Below, one piece after another: positions 12,254 to 22,991 of a stretch of DNA of 64,000 nt. Source of the stretch: Sarocladium kiliense (taxonomy: Eukaryota > Ascomycota > Sordariomycetes > Hypocreales > Sarocladiaceae). The notes under the pieces are model-generated. The model searched no databases, had not been told where the DNA came from, and worked only from the letters and a program-made list of their open reading frames with translations. Each line of letters begins with the position of its first letter. Position 1 is the stretch's first letter. The translations under genes and the position numbers were made by a program. The stretch spans positions 1,798,001 to 1,862,000 of the forward strand of contig JAUZTG010000016.1 of NCBI GenBank assembly GCA_030734395.1. Reading direction: 5' to 3'.

Positions 12254-14536
12254 TCAGAACCAGCTCCCGAAATCCAGCTTCATCAACAACCGATTGATAC
12301 CCCCCACTCTAACCGGCAAATACCTCTCCCCTTCCTCGCTCTCCTCCTCTGCTGCCGTCGACTCTCTGACGCCCTCTCCCTCCCACTCAGCCATGAATCC
12401 AGCATCTGCCTCCAGCGCCCGCAACGCCGCCACGACCTCCTCGATCCCACGCTTGACCTTTCTTTCCACCCCACGCAGCTGCATCTGGACCTCCTTCTCC
12501 TCACGCTCGAGATCTACAAAGGCGTCGACGACGCCGGCATCGGTTTCGAGGTCGAGGGCTGTGAAGATGGAGTGGAGACGGCGGACGTGGGAGACGAGGT
12601 AGTCGATGTGCATGAGGAGGGTGTAAAGCGGCTGGGTGAAGGTCGGTTGGGTGAGGAGAAGACGGTGCGTGAGGGTGTGTAAGTATCGCATATGAGCCGT
12701 TGACAGGGTTTGCGGGTCATGAAACAGCTGTCGGGAGGTCGCGTCGTTCGCAGGTTGCGTGGACATCGTCTCGCTAATGCCATTGCTGCCCAACCAGATG
12801 TCCTCATCATCCTCATCACCGGTTTCGGACTCAATATCTGCAGGCACGGCAGCAGTCGAGTCATTGTCTCCTCCGAATTTGGTATCGCTGCCTGTTTCCT
12901 GGCCTTTTGTCATCCATTCATTAAAGTCATCCCACAGCACGGCCACAATTTCCGTCTGAAGGAAAGCCTCCGTCTCTGCGAGGAAGAAGACCGCAGCACT
13001 GGCAGTCGTCCAAGAGCTGCGCATCAGTGACAGTCGCTCGGACCAGCGCTCTCGTCGTGCCACCGCATGCTCATCTGCACCGCTTGGGGCGGGGAAGTGG
13101 CGACGTAGAGATGTGATCTTCCATAGGTCCGTGAGACGTGCATGCGCCCTCCGCAGGGAAAGGAGATACGAGTTGATGACTGAGTAGAGGTTAAGGTCGG
13201 AGTGGGAGAGAATCATGTCGAGGGGTGAGGGGAGGTCGATTGATAGTGAGGCAGATGCGGAAAACAGAAAGGTAGAGAACGGCAAACTTGAGAGAATTTT
13301 GACGTCCTCTCTACTCAAGCCGGGCCCGTTGTTGAGGGTTCTCGGGATCTTCGGGTTGTCAAGGTGAAGCTGTAGTAGGCCTCGTGCCATCTCGACTTGA
13401 TCATCTTCTTCGTCATACTGTCCCTGTCTCGACACCAGAACGCCCCATGCCCTTGCAAGGACAGCTGCCACCTCGCCATCCTTCACAGTGATGTTGTTTA
13501 TGCCATCTGTCTTGTCGTAGGCTAGATTATCCGCTCTCCGCCATCGATTGCGAGTTCTTTCGTCAGCCTCATCGACGAGGGCCATGGCGAACTCTCCTCG
13601 ACCCAGCAAGAAGAAGTCTCGTAATAATTGCAAGGCCTCCTTGACCTTCGCTAGTGGTAGTAACTTTTGCAGCGTCTTTTCAGCAAGCGACCGACGCAAC
13701 GACACGATTGTCGCATTCAGGTCGGAGCTCTTCAGCGGTAATGACAGACTTGCAAGCTGTTTGATCTTTGCGGGCATGTCCTCCATCCCGTAGATGGTCA
13801 CATGTCTGCTCTTTTCCAGGCGGGCACGGTTCAGAGACTTCCCGATGAATAGCATCGAGGCTGCTGTTCCAGGGGTGACAAAGGCCGGTAGGAGGCTGGT
13901 GTCGATGGTGAAGTCGTCCGTATCGCCAGGATACTGGCTGTCCACCTTCTGAACGAAAAAGTCATGGCTTCCAAACATTGGCAGCCGTCCATTCAAGATC
14001 CAGACTGACACTTGTTGTAGCCATGAAGATTCCGCTGCCTGAACTAAGCTCAAGGCAGTCTCTTCAATGTCTCTATAGCCACTCTGGAGCTCGTCCCTCA
14101 GGCGATTGATCAATGTTGCTCCATCCACATCCGACATGAAGCGCACGATCCCCCATAACCACTCCATGCGCCGTACCCACGGTCTGAACTCTCCAATGAC
14201 AGCCGTCAGCGGCACAATATTGTACGCACCCACCAGTGCTGGATCATCTTGCAGGATTCCATTCTCAACATCAAGGACTTTGCGCTGGAATGCAGCTAGT
14301 TGTGTAGACTCGATCGAGGAGGCAACGGCACGACAGACGGTCGACTTGTGGCTTGAGGCGATCTGGGCGGCATGTGTCGTGACCTTGATGTGAATGTCAC
14401 TCAGCCGGGCAGCTTCACTCAAGAGCTGCCTCTCGGGAGGTGTTATGCCGGCGATTGCATCGGCCTCGGGGGAGGTGTCGGTGCGCAGGAGAGGGGACGG
14501 GTGGCCCGAGAGGGATAGGAGGATTTCATGGAGCAT
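12254..14536 (-). CDS. gcp4: Gamma-tubulin complex component 4 (GCP4, Spc97/Spc98 family)
   Basis: Single exon, 760 aa, ATG at 14536. The N-terminus MLHEILLSLSGHPSPLL is the hallmark opening of GCP4 orthologues. The rest fits the Spc97/Spc98 fold: an N-terminal GRIP1 region with FRPWVRRMEWLWGIVRFM and, towards the C-terminus, a GRIP2 region with ...LHLDNPKIPRTLNNGPG... and NSYLLSLRRAHARLTDLWK. An acidic insert (DIESETGDEDDEDIWLG) near the C-terminus is probably disordered. Family role: gamma-tubulin ring complex subunit that helps nucleate microtubules at spindle pole bodies and septa. It is somewhat longer than animal GCP4, as usual in filamentous fungi. I see no frameshift. Confidence 0.92.
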   Translation of the reverse strand: MLHEILLSLSGHPSPLLRTDTSPEADAIAGITPPERQLLSEAARLSDIHIKVTTHAAQIASSHKSTVCRAVASSIESTQLAAFQRKVLDVENGILQDDPALVGAYNIVPLTAVIGEFRPWVRRMEWLWGIVRFMSDVDGATLINRLRDELQSGYRDIEETALSLVQAAESSWLQQVSVWILNGRLPMFGSHDFFVQKVDSQYPGDTDDFTIDTSLLPAFVTPGTAASMLFIGKSLNRARLEKSRHVTIYGMEDMPAKIKQLASLSLPLKSSDLNATIVSLRRSLAEKTLQKLLPLAKVKEALQLLRDFFLLGRGEFAMALVDEADERTRNRWRRADNLAYDKTDGINNITVKDGEVAAVLARAWGVLVSRQGQYDEEDDQVEMARGLLQLHLDNPKIPRTLNNGPGLSREDVKILSSLPFSTFLFSASASLSIDLPSPLDMILSHSDLNLYSVINSYLLSLRRAHARLTDLWKITSLRRHFPAPSGADEHAVARRERWSERLSLMRSSWTTASAAVFFLAETEAFLQTEIVAVLWDDFNEWMTKGQETGSDTKFGGDNDSTAAVPADIESETGDEDDEDIWLGSNGISETMSTQPANDATSRQLFHDPQTLSTAHMRYLHTLTHRLLLTQPTFTQPLYTLLMHIDYLVSHVRRLHSIFTALDLETDAGVVDAFVDLEREEKEVQMQLRGVERKVKRGIEEVVAALRALEADAGFMAEWEGEGVRESTAAEEESEEGERYLPVRVGGINRLLMKLDFGSWF

Positions 14537-15406
14537 GGCTCATCGGATATGGTCCTATTTATGGTCAGTTTGGACGCTCGAGGGGCCGATCAATGACCTA
14601 GTATGATACAACAAACCTTTTCGAGGCAAAACGAGCCTTGACCGAGTCGCGTATGCCCTGGCAGATAAGAATGATGACTCCTAGCAGCTCGAAGCGACAC
14701 ATGGGCGAGGTCGAGGGTACCGCAGTTTAAAGTCACAGCTCAAGCCGTCGCAGGTTGATTCTGACTGCTAAGCGGTTCTTCAATCCTGCAGCTGCCACTT
14801 TTCAGTTGTTATGGCACCCAGGACGTCATGAAGTTCCAGGCTGGGGCGACAACTGCAGCGGTGAAGTTGAGAACGCGTCGTCGCGTGTCGCCCCTCCAAG
14901 ATGCCCCGCGATGCACGTTTGGAGATGACCAAGTATTTGCGGACTACCCTGTAGATGGCCACCCTCATGTGTTCGAGCGACCGTTATAGGCCTGCTGAGG
15001 CGGGATATGGTATCTGAAGATGTCTTTGACTAGTAAATATCGTGGTTTGTGCTTGTGCAAAGGTTTTCCCGCTCACTCAAGTCTTCTTTCTCAAGTGACG
15101 TGATCCATGTATGATTTTATAACCAGTGGGGATGTTGACAGTGCAAACCATACATCACGATGACGAACGATGACGAGTCGTTGTGAAGGCTGAAGTTGAA
15201 TCAAAGTCAATTATGCATGCTCCGCAACATTTCTCAGAAGCAAGTGTCGCGACTACCGTCTGCGCTCATTTGAGTAGTCATGAATATTACTGTCTAGGTT
15301 GGCACAACAGCACGAAGGGGCAAGAAGTTGTGGGATAATCAAATTCTTATTCTAGGCTTTCTTGATATACGCTAAATGCAAATCTCTATACGAGCTCTTT
15401 GGTGTC
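14537..15406. other. Intergenic region between GCP4 and the sugar transporter
   Basis: 870 nt. It holds the GCP4 promoter (right of 14536) and the 3' UTR of the transporter. I see no gene or clear motif in it. Confidence 0.55.
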
Positions 15407-17122
15407 TTAAACCTTGCGGCCAATATCAGTAGCGGGAGTCTCGTGCTCGGAGACATACGCGGTCTTGTTCTCCTTGGTGTCCTCCTCGTACATGGACTCG
15501 AAGACGTGGGTCTTCCACTGACGAACAGGAACACGCTCAGTGAAGAAGCGAGAAATCTCAGTGGTGGAGCGTCCGGCAGTCTCACCGACGCAGAACCAGG
15601 TGTAGAGAAGGGTCAAGCTGGTGGTGCCAGCGTAGACGAAGCCAATCATGGGGCCAAGACCGCCATCGTAGTACATGTAAGGGGCGGTGAAGGAGAAGGC
15701 CCAGGTGACGAAGTAGAAGACGACAATGGAGGCGGACATGATCTTGTTCTGGTTGGTGCCGACTGCCATCTCACGGGCAATGGTGTAGGCCAAGGGACCG
15801 ATACCGTAGTTGTATCCTGGACACTGTTAGTCTTGATCGTTTCCCAGCGAAGTGTAATGGAGACTTACCGATGATGACAAAGTACGAGAAGATGACGATG
15901 ATGTACTGGGAAGCAGTGGTAGGGTTGGCACCCTGAGTTCCGATACCACCAATGACGATGAAAGCGAAGAGCATCATGCTGTTGGTGATGAACAGGTTGG
16001 TGCGGCGGTTGACCTTGTTACCAGTGATGACGGAAGCACCGACAGCGAAGATCTGGAGGATGTTGGTGACGAGCTGGATGACGAAAGGATCCTTGACACC
16101 GATAGCCTGGGCGAAGACAACACCATAGACGTAGAAGAACAGGATACCGCAGACCTGGGAGCAGGCCATGGCACCACAGGAGTAGAAGAGCTTGCGACGC
16201 TCGATAGGGTCGCTGAGAAGGCCCTTCCAAGATGACTCCTCGGCGTGCTGCTCCTCAATGCGCTTGGTCTCCTCGAGGGACTGCATATCCTCGCTGGGGT
16301 CGTAAGCCTTGTTGCTGGCGTTGATCTGGCGGAGGGACTTCTCGGCATCGGCGGGGCGGCCCTTGAGGCAGTACCACATTGGGCTCTCGGGAATGAAGGG
16401 AAGACCGGCGAAGAGCATAAGCGGGAGAACGATGAGGCCACCCATGGGGATCTTGTAGGAGAGGGAGCTGGAGATGCCCTCGGTACCCTGGGTAATGGCA
16501 GAGGCGACAAGCTGGGAGATAGACTGGAGGACTTCAAGGTTGTCAGTGTGAGTTTCGCAATTATGCAGAACCGGAGAAACTTACATTGGAAGCTCATCAG
16601 AGCAGGGCCACGGACCTCTGCGGGTGCAACCTCTCCGATATAGAGCAGGGTGGTGACAGTGAACTGACCAACACCAAGACCCATGACAGCACGGCCAACA
16701 CTGATGACAGCCTCGTGGTTGGTGTCGGCGACCTGTGCAACACCACCGAGAAGAATGCAGACGGAACCGATCCAGAAGACAACCTTGCGGCCCCAGCGAT
16801 CGTTAATGGGGCCAGCGCTCAAGGCACCGAAAAGATCACCGATGTAGATAGCGGAGGCGGTCATAGACTGAAAAGAAGAGGGCAGCTGGAGGTTTCCGTT
16901 CTCATCGCGGTGGTTTCCGTAGTCGTTCTTGAACTCTTGCATCGCAAGAACTCCATTGTAGTATGTGTTGCTGGAACGTTGTTAGTGATAGAACGTAGGT
17001 GACCAAATAGAGGGTTCGTACTCATAACCGTAAAGAAGTGCACCGATTGAGGCAATCAAACAGTAGAAGACGGCACGCTTGTGGTTCTTCCAGTCAAACT
17101 TGAAAGAGTCGAGGACACCCAT
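15407..17122 (-). CDS. MFS sugar transporter (sugar porter family)
   Basis: Four exons on the minus strand: 17122-17022, 16970-16585, 16531-15869, 15816-15407, giving 519 aa. All introns are GT-AG and the phases match. Sugar-porter signatures in order: YGYDNTYYNG in the first membrane helix, NDRWGRKV between helices 2 and 3, GRAVMGLGVGQ in helix 4, and PESPMWYCLKGR after helix 6. A central cytosolic loop and a second six-helix half follow, then GETAGRSTTEI in place of the usual PETKG, and a short hydrophilic tail. It probably imports a hexose, pentose or related sugar across the plasma membrane by proton symport; the substrate cannot be read from sequence. A TATA box lies at 17313-17320, and a regulator gene is divergent from it. 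The third exon could start a few bases away, but only the AAG acceptor keeps the expected QFLQS...QLVAS helix. Confidence 0.9.
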
Positions 17123-17312
17123 GATGACGGTTATTATGCCTAAGTATGGGACAAGCTCAATATCAAGAAGTGATATAAAGATGGAAGATAGTTGTGGACA
17201 ACACGAAGCCCAGCTTGAAACACAGCACAAAGATAAGATAGTATGTGAGGCGGTTTCTGGGGAATCTCCGGAGAAGCTGGAGAGACCTTTGAGGAGTAAT
17301 CTGGGGAAGGAG

Positions 17313-17320
17313 TTTATATA
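17313..17320 (-). promoter_or_regulatory. TATA box of the sugar transporter
   Basis: Minus-strand TATATAAA, 191 bp upstream of the transporter ATG. It is the best TATA match in the divergent region, downstream of the CGG-rich repeats as expected for an inducible promoter. Confidence 0.5.
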
Positions 17321-17431
17321 CTCGATTGTCGAAATTACTTCTCCAGTATGGAGTAGCACTCCATGAGTCGTATGGAGAAGCCGACGACGATGTCTTACAC
17401 CATTGAAGCGATGGGAGCTTCGTAGGCGGCC

Positions 17432-17446
17432 ATTACCCAAAACGGA
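17432..17446 (+). promoter_or_regulatory. Repeated promoter motif, copy 1
   Basis: ATTACCCAAAACGGA. A near-identical copy lies 108 bp away at 17540-17554. The CGG triplet suggests a zinc-cluster regulator site; this is inference. Confidence 0.4.
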
Positions 17447-17515
17447 CAACGACGCTTGGAGTCTCGATCAGGTCACGAGAGCGCCTCGAGAGCATCTGGA
17501 CCGAACAGCTTCGGA

Positions 17516-17531
17516 ATGCTGAATCCAGCAT
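17516..17531. repeat. Inverted repeat in the promoter
   Basis: ATGCTG and CAGCAT arms of 6 bp around a 4-base AATC spacer, just upstream of the second motif copy. It could be a binding palindrome for a dimeric regulator. Confidence 0.4.
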
Positions 17532-17539
17532 CGGCGGGT

Positions 17540-17560
17540 TTTACCCAAAGCGGAAAACCG
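17540..17560 (+). promoter_or_regulatory. Repeated promoter motif, copy 2, with CGG-N4-CCG palindrome
   Basis: TTTACCCAAAGCGGA (17540-17554) repeats the motif at 17432. It runs into a CGGAAAACCG inverted repeat, which is a classical Zn2Cys6 dimer site layout. Actual binding is not shown. Confidence 0.45.
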
Positions 17561-18809
17561 CGCCCTGCGCCGGCGTCTCCAGGAGTCGGGTGTCCTGACT
17601 CGGAGGGCGACTAGAGGGTCGGGACGGCCGCAGGATGGCCCGCACAGCCTCTCACAGAGCGCGCCGTGGACCCCATGGGTTGATTAGATGGGCCACACCG
17701 GCGAGACTCTCGGCTGTGGTGGGCGGGCTTTGTTCTCTAGGTGTTCCATTTGGCTTCGAAAGTGGCATGGGAGGCGGGTCTAGTTGCTGCAGTGTGCCAT
17801 TAGCTTCAAAGGCTCGCGACGGGTCGAAACCCTTTTGAGCGAGGATGAAGTCGTCAATGATGCCCTGTCTGCCGATCGTGAGTTTTGGGTTGCGGCAGAG
17901 CTCTTATCCGGCAGAAGACTCGGCAACCGCGATGGCTGGGTCAAGGTCTGAAGAGGCAGCTGATTGAACGAACATCGGTCTTTGTCGTACTGTGATCATC
18001 AATCCTGACAGTTCCTCGTCGGCAGTTGGTAAGAAAGCGAAAGAGATTGATAAACAAATCCATCCCGACTGAACAGCATAGTCGTCTTGGCAGCTTTAAA
18101 CCCATGATCCAAGCACCGCAATTACATCCTGGACCGCACCATTAGGGTCGGCCCTTTGTCCGCAAGGCCAGGAACACCACGGAATAGCTCGGGTGTTTAC
18201 GTGACAGTATCGACACGACACGGATCGTGGATCGAGCTAACAACGTGCAAATGACAGGGACTCAATCTGAGCCCGCGATCGCACGGCACTTGTACCTGAC
18301 AAGGCCAGGGCATGCCATCATTGTCGTCGCTTCCGATCAAATGAGCCAAGACACCGGTGACTTCGGGCGGATTCGGTGTGGGACTCGGGTTGTTGGACCT
18401 GGTCTGCTTATACATCCCTGCGAAGCAGATGCGGGCCTCGTGGTCGTTGAGACGAGAAGACAAACAGAATTGATAGCTCAGCTGAATTTGAGTTGAGTTC
18501 GTATGGGGTGCGTCGTATGGGGGGGCGCGCAGGCCCATTATCCCCAACTTCTCCGCAGTGCGTGTCATCACGTGCCTGACGGTTTGGTCTACCCAAACTC
18601 TACTCGCGGGGTGTCTCTGGTCATTAATGGCCAATCTTCATTTCATTGCTGTGCTGCTCGTTGTCCAAGCCTGGTCCGCAAATGTTGACGAGCCGGCCAG
18701 TTGCAATACATGTCCGAACTGGATTGCAGCGAAAACGCCATGGTGTTACTGGTCGCCGTTTTAGGTGCACCGCGCGACCTAACTTAAGGTGACGATCGAG
18801 GTGGCCATT

Positions 18810-20949
18810 ATGTTCAAGTTCGTGGAAGACAATGTTAACGGCGTTGGCACCAAACGGAAGCTAAGTGCTGGGCCATGCGACACATGCAAGAGACGCCATG
18901 TTCGTGATACTGGGTTGCTGTGTCTATACCCTGCCACTGACGATGGTCACAGAAACGCTGCTCGCACAATGACACAGGTCGAACTACATCTTCACCGGAA
19001 TCTCCGAAAGAAAGACCGCTTCCAAGCATCTCTGAGGCTTTAGCAGGAGGCACTTCATCGATCCCTCGAACGCACTCGCAGGATGATTACTCGCAATCCT
19101 TGGGTACACATGCCCCGGCTGGACAACGGCATTCCCAAGGCGACGATGCCCACATACGATTTGTCGCGGATCTCAGTCCAGAATCAGCCTTCATCATCAA
19201 TGCCAAACGGCCTGTGGGAGATAGAAACATCTCTAGACATGGGGTCGGTCTATGGCTCGGCCAGGAACAAGACACTTCGCCCAAGGAGCCTGCACCAGAG
19301 GAGGACACCAGGGTCACCGTTGTTCCAGCCGAAGTCCTTGACGGCTGTGCTGGGCAACCCTTACTGCTATCAACGCTTCGTCCAGCATTACGACGAGAAT
19401 GCATGGCGACGCTTCCTCCGGAGCGAGAGCTCGGCCTATTGATGGATCTATACTACGAGAAAATCGACCCGATCTTCCCCATGCTGAGCCAGGAGCCTTG
19501 GGAGAGACACAACACGATGGAGACAACTGCTCTGAAACAGTGTATCTGCCTCGTCGCCTCTTTGGACCCAACAATGTGTCCTCACCTACGTCTCCCACAT
19601 ACGAACCGCGTTCTGCTACAAGATGAATTCCGTGCTCGCATGGCTGCGGCTGTGAAGCAGTCTTTGGACCTAGGCTTCATCACGGACGAAGTTGTGCTTA
19701 TGCAGGTATGCACACTGATGTCCATGTACGTGGAAAAGCAGGGCTTCGGCGAATTATCTACCTACTATTGCGCTCAAGCGATTCTACACGAACAGACCCT
19801 TGGATTCCACGTTGGATGGCCAGATGATAGAGCTGGAGGCGAGCGGTCCCGTCGGTTATTCTGGTGCGTCTGGGTATTGGACCGACTGAACGCTGCAACG
19901 AATGGTCGACCGACAGTCATACATCGAAGCGACATGGATAGGAAAGTGATAGATTCAGTCGAGGACCAGCCGGCGCCGTTCAAGCTGCTTATTCGCATTG
20001 CTCAATTCCTGGAACATACTATTTCGCTGTACCGACCGGGCACCATGATGCAAGATCAGTCAGGGAAGATTGACGATACTTTTGAAGATCTTGTTGAGGC
20101 TTCAGGGGCGCAGAATTTGAGCAATGGTCTCCTAGGTAAGACTTGTGACAGAGCATTGGATAGTGAGAGAATTTCTGACTGATTGTGGGTATAGCCTCTT
20201 TGGAGCTCTTCTACCTATCCGTTGTGATCATCAGGTGTAGATCAGCAGGTCATCGCCCAAGCTCCGAACTCCAGTGGTTCTGCGCCGCCCGGATTGTTGC
20301 CATTGCCTCAGGAGAGTTCAAATCCTCTCTCGTCTTCTGGCCCATTCTCCCATATTCGGTGACCGTGGCCGCCTCAGTTGCTTATCGAAGCCTACGCAAC
20401 AGCCCCATGCCATACAACCGCAGACGAGCATACAAACTCTTCCAAGATAGCTGTGAGGTCCTTGAAGATCTGAGCAAGGCATTCCTTTCGGCGAGAGCGA
20501 TGGCGAGGCTGGCTATGGATACTATGCAGGAGGTTGAGAGAGTTGCTGCGGAGAGGACGAGGAGGAATAGTATTAGGTTGATGGAGGGCACGGCAACTCC
20601 TACAACCGATGAGAATGCCGTTGCTAATAGCCACAATCTACAAAGCGCTCAGACCACCGGTCAAACTCAGCACCAGCTGCAGCATCAGCTTCCTGGACTA
20701 CCACAACAGCCGCTCGAACCTGGTGTCGCGTCACATATGGCTGCTAGTCTTCCTGGCTCGAGTGACCAGCTTGATGCGAATTTCTTCAGCGGTTTCGACG
20801 GCGAAGCGGGTATCTTTGGCAATTTTGACCCCAACTTCGACCTGGGGCGTATCGATGCTATCTTCTCAGCCAATCTTGACCCCAGTGCGCCGCCATTCCT
20901 GGATAAGTGGCTGGGTGCTGGTCAGTTCACGTGGAACGAAACGACATGA
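18810..20949 (+). CDS. Fungal-specific transcription factor with a half zinc cluster
   Basis: Three exons: 18810-18899, 18953-20135, 20195-20949, 675 aa. The 53-nt first intron (GTTCGT...CACAG, CTGAC branch site) joins GPCDTCKRRH to KRCSH, restoring C23-x2-C26-x6-C33 of a Zn2Cys6 cluster. The last three cysteines expected in the next ~25 residues are absent, and no Cys codon occurs in any forward frame from 18962 to 19125 except inside ATGCCC. A Ser/Pro/Gln linker follows, then a fungal_trans middle homology region (LYYEKIDPIFPML, LCLVASLDP-like, LFWCVWVLDRLNAATNGRP), and an acidic Phe/Asp C-terminus (GNFDPNFDLGRID) that could be an activation domain. It is divergent from the sugar transporter, so it may control it. 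The exon 1 model is the least certain part. Confidence 0.8.
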
Positions 20950-21284
20950 GCGATAATTACGACATATTTGAAGCCTGATGTACTGGTATTTTGAGATTCG
21001 ATTTGTTTGCATGTATATTTAGGATACTAGGGTCCAAATGGACGACTGATTACGAGCAAATTGAACACGATTAACAAGCATGAGTTTGGCTTATCTACTT
21101 TTGTGATCTTGACAGCATTGAAAGACCCTTTTCTGGCATGATAACGATTCGAAACAGCGAAGCACAGATCTGCAGCAATTACGCTTTGCCTGTCTAGCTG
21201 ACCCTATTCATAATCTCGTATCCGCATTACTAGAGTGTTCCAAGCGCATTTTCGTTCCTTGTCTTTCGAGGTTCCTAACCCTCT
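20950..21284. other. Convergent intergenic region
   Basis: 335 nt between the ends of the regulator (+) and the senescence-domain gene (-). It appears to be 3' UTR only. Confidence 0.6.
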
Positions 21285-22991
21285 TTACCAGGTCTTAGTT
21301 GGGGGCTTTGGACCCTTCGAGTCGTACTCGCTCCCCGCTACACTGGCCCCGTCACCATACGTATCATACGGTCGCGACGAGTGAATCGAGGCGGCGTCTT
21401 GCTGCTGGTATCGAGATGACGATGGCTCACCACTCTGCAGTCCTTCAGCGTTCGAACCATCGCCACCGCCGACAACAACCTGTCTCCCATCCTTGACCTT
21501 GCCGACAATCATACCCTTGGCCACGCTCTTGAGGACCGCACGACGCGACACGCCTGTGACGTCAATGTACACCAGTCCGACGTTCTTGAAGCCACCGCCA
21601 ACCTGTGCTGCAACTTGACCAGCTTCGGCGCCCCAGCGGTGACCAACCACGGTGCTGGCAGTCTCGGACGTTCCAGCGAGGAGGTTCTTCCCAGCTTGCT
21701 CCATGCCGTCTACCACTGTATTGAATGCCATAAGACTTTTGTTGAGGATGCCAGGGCGGTAGCTGTCAATGATGTTTCCATCCTTGTCATACCCTCTCGC
21801 TCTGCCATCCTTGCGGATCGCGAAATTGGCGCCCATGTTCTGAGCGACCTTAGAAATCGCACCTACGCCTGCAGCAGACATCGATGCGGCTTTGGTAGAG
21901 AACGTGTTGATACGGCGGATGTGCGTATGTGTCGATGGACTGAATGTGACGGGTTTGGCGACGGGCTTCGTGTTCTTGGTGAAGTTGTCGGCTTGGCTGG
22001 CGAGGGTGTTGGTGACGATGGAGGTAGTGGTGATGAGGAGTTGGGAGGCGCGTGAGGCGCCGCTGACGAGGTGAGACTTCTTGTATGCTGGATGCATTTC
22101 CATCTCGACATATTCTTGGGAGACAGGCTGAACGGAGATGTTCTGGCTGCCGTCCGCAGGAAGGGCGACCTCAACGGGATCTGACCACAGCAGTTAGAAA
22201 TCATATGATAAAAACCAACGCAGAAAAAAGCTTACCTTTAGAACCTGGCTTGACAGAGCCATGTTCGACGATTTGAAACCCCTCGCTCAGCTCTCCAATG
22301 ACACTACCATCTTCCTCATCGACAAGCACAATCTTGCCCCCAGTATGGGAGCTCGAACTCCCTTGCGCATACGCCTGGCCAGGTGCATAGTCGGCCGGGT
22401 TGTATGGAGGAAGTTCCTCGTCGGCAGCCTCCTGCGCCTTGCTCCTCTTGCTCACGGACATGGACGAAGCAGACCGCGAGGAGGGCCTTCCAGGTCGCCT
22501 GGGCTTTGGCGGAGGAGCACGCTCAAGAAAGGCGGTGCACTGAGCTAGTATAGTCTCGAACGTGTCGACATCCTCCTGGACACCTGGCCTGCTGCCCATA
22601 GGCGGGAACTCGAGCCGCGTGAAGGCACCGCTGTCCGGACCGAGATCCCATCGCGGAATAAGATAGCTCGTCGGTGGCTGGTGGTAGATCTGGGTGGTCG
22701 CAGGAAGAGGGAGATCGAGCTCAGGGGGGAGGTGAAGGTGGAGGTAGAAGTCCTCTGCAGCGAGGCCGGTACCGTTGCTGGCTGCTGTCGGATCGGCGAA
22801 GCCAGAGGAAGTTGGAACCATCAGCAGGGAGAGTGTCTGCCCACCAGCCGGAGTGAGCAACTCCTCCTGGCCATTGGCGAGGTGGTAGGCATTGATGCCC
22901 TCAACGGCGTACAACAGCTTCGGATCCTGGGTGGCACGTGTTAGTGGTATGAGAGGGATTCTTGGACAGCAACGTCACTTACTGAAGCCAT
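21285..22991 (-). CDS. Senescence/spartin-domain protein
   Basis: Three exons on the minus strand: 22991-22983 (only ATG GCT TCA), 22926-22236, 22180-21285, giving 531 aa. The two introns are GTAAG...CAG, 56 and 55 nt. The N-terminal ~200 residues form a mixed beta region (LYAVEGINAYHL, FTRLEFPP), followed by a Pro/Ser linker and a PPYNPADYAPG motif. The C-terminal half (about 290-470) is the senescence domain shared by plant ERD7 and human spartin: GASRASQLLITTTSIVTNTLA, GILNKSLMAFNTVVDGMEQA, then VGHRWGAEAGQVAAQVGG. Family members associate with lipid droplets, membranes and ubiquitin-dependent turnover; the fungal role is not established. The tail is Ser/Gln-rich and disordered. The tiny first exon is inferred from phase and splice sites. 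Confidence 0.82.

Larger units (their letters stand above)
17123..18809. promoter_or_regulatory. Divergent control region, transporter / transcription factor
   Basis: 1.69 kb between the start codons of the sugar transporter (-) and the zinc-cluster-like regulator (+). The 17400-17600 part is rich in CGG/CCG triplets. It contains a repeated 15-bp motif and two inverted repeats (listed separately). No credible coding frame was found. Confidence 0.55.

Noticed and set aside
18900..18952. Unspliced reading of the regulator N-terminus (CDTCKRRHVRDTGLLCLYP)
   Set aside because: This frame ends at 19043 and never joins the main body, while removing the 53-nt GT-AG intron restores both the CxxCx6C pattern and the frame.
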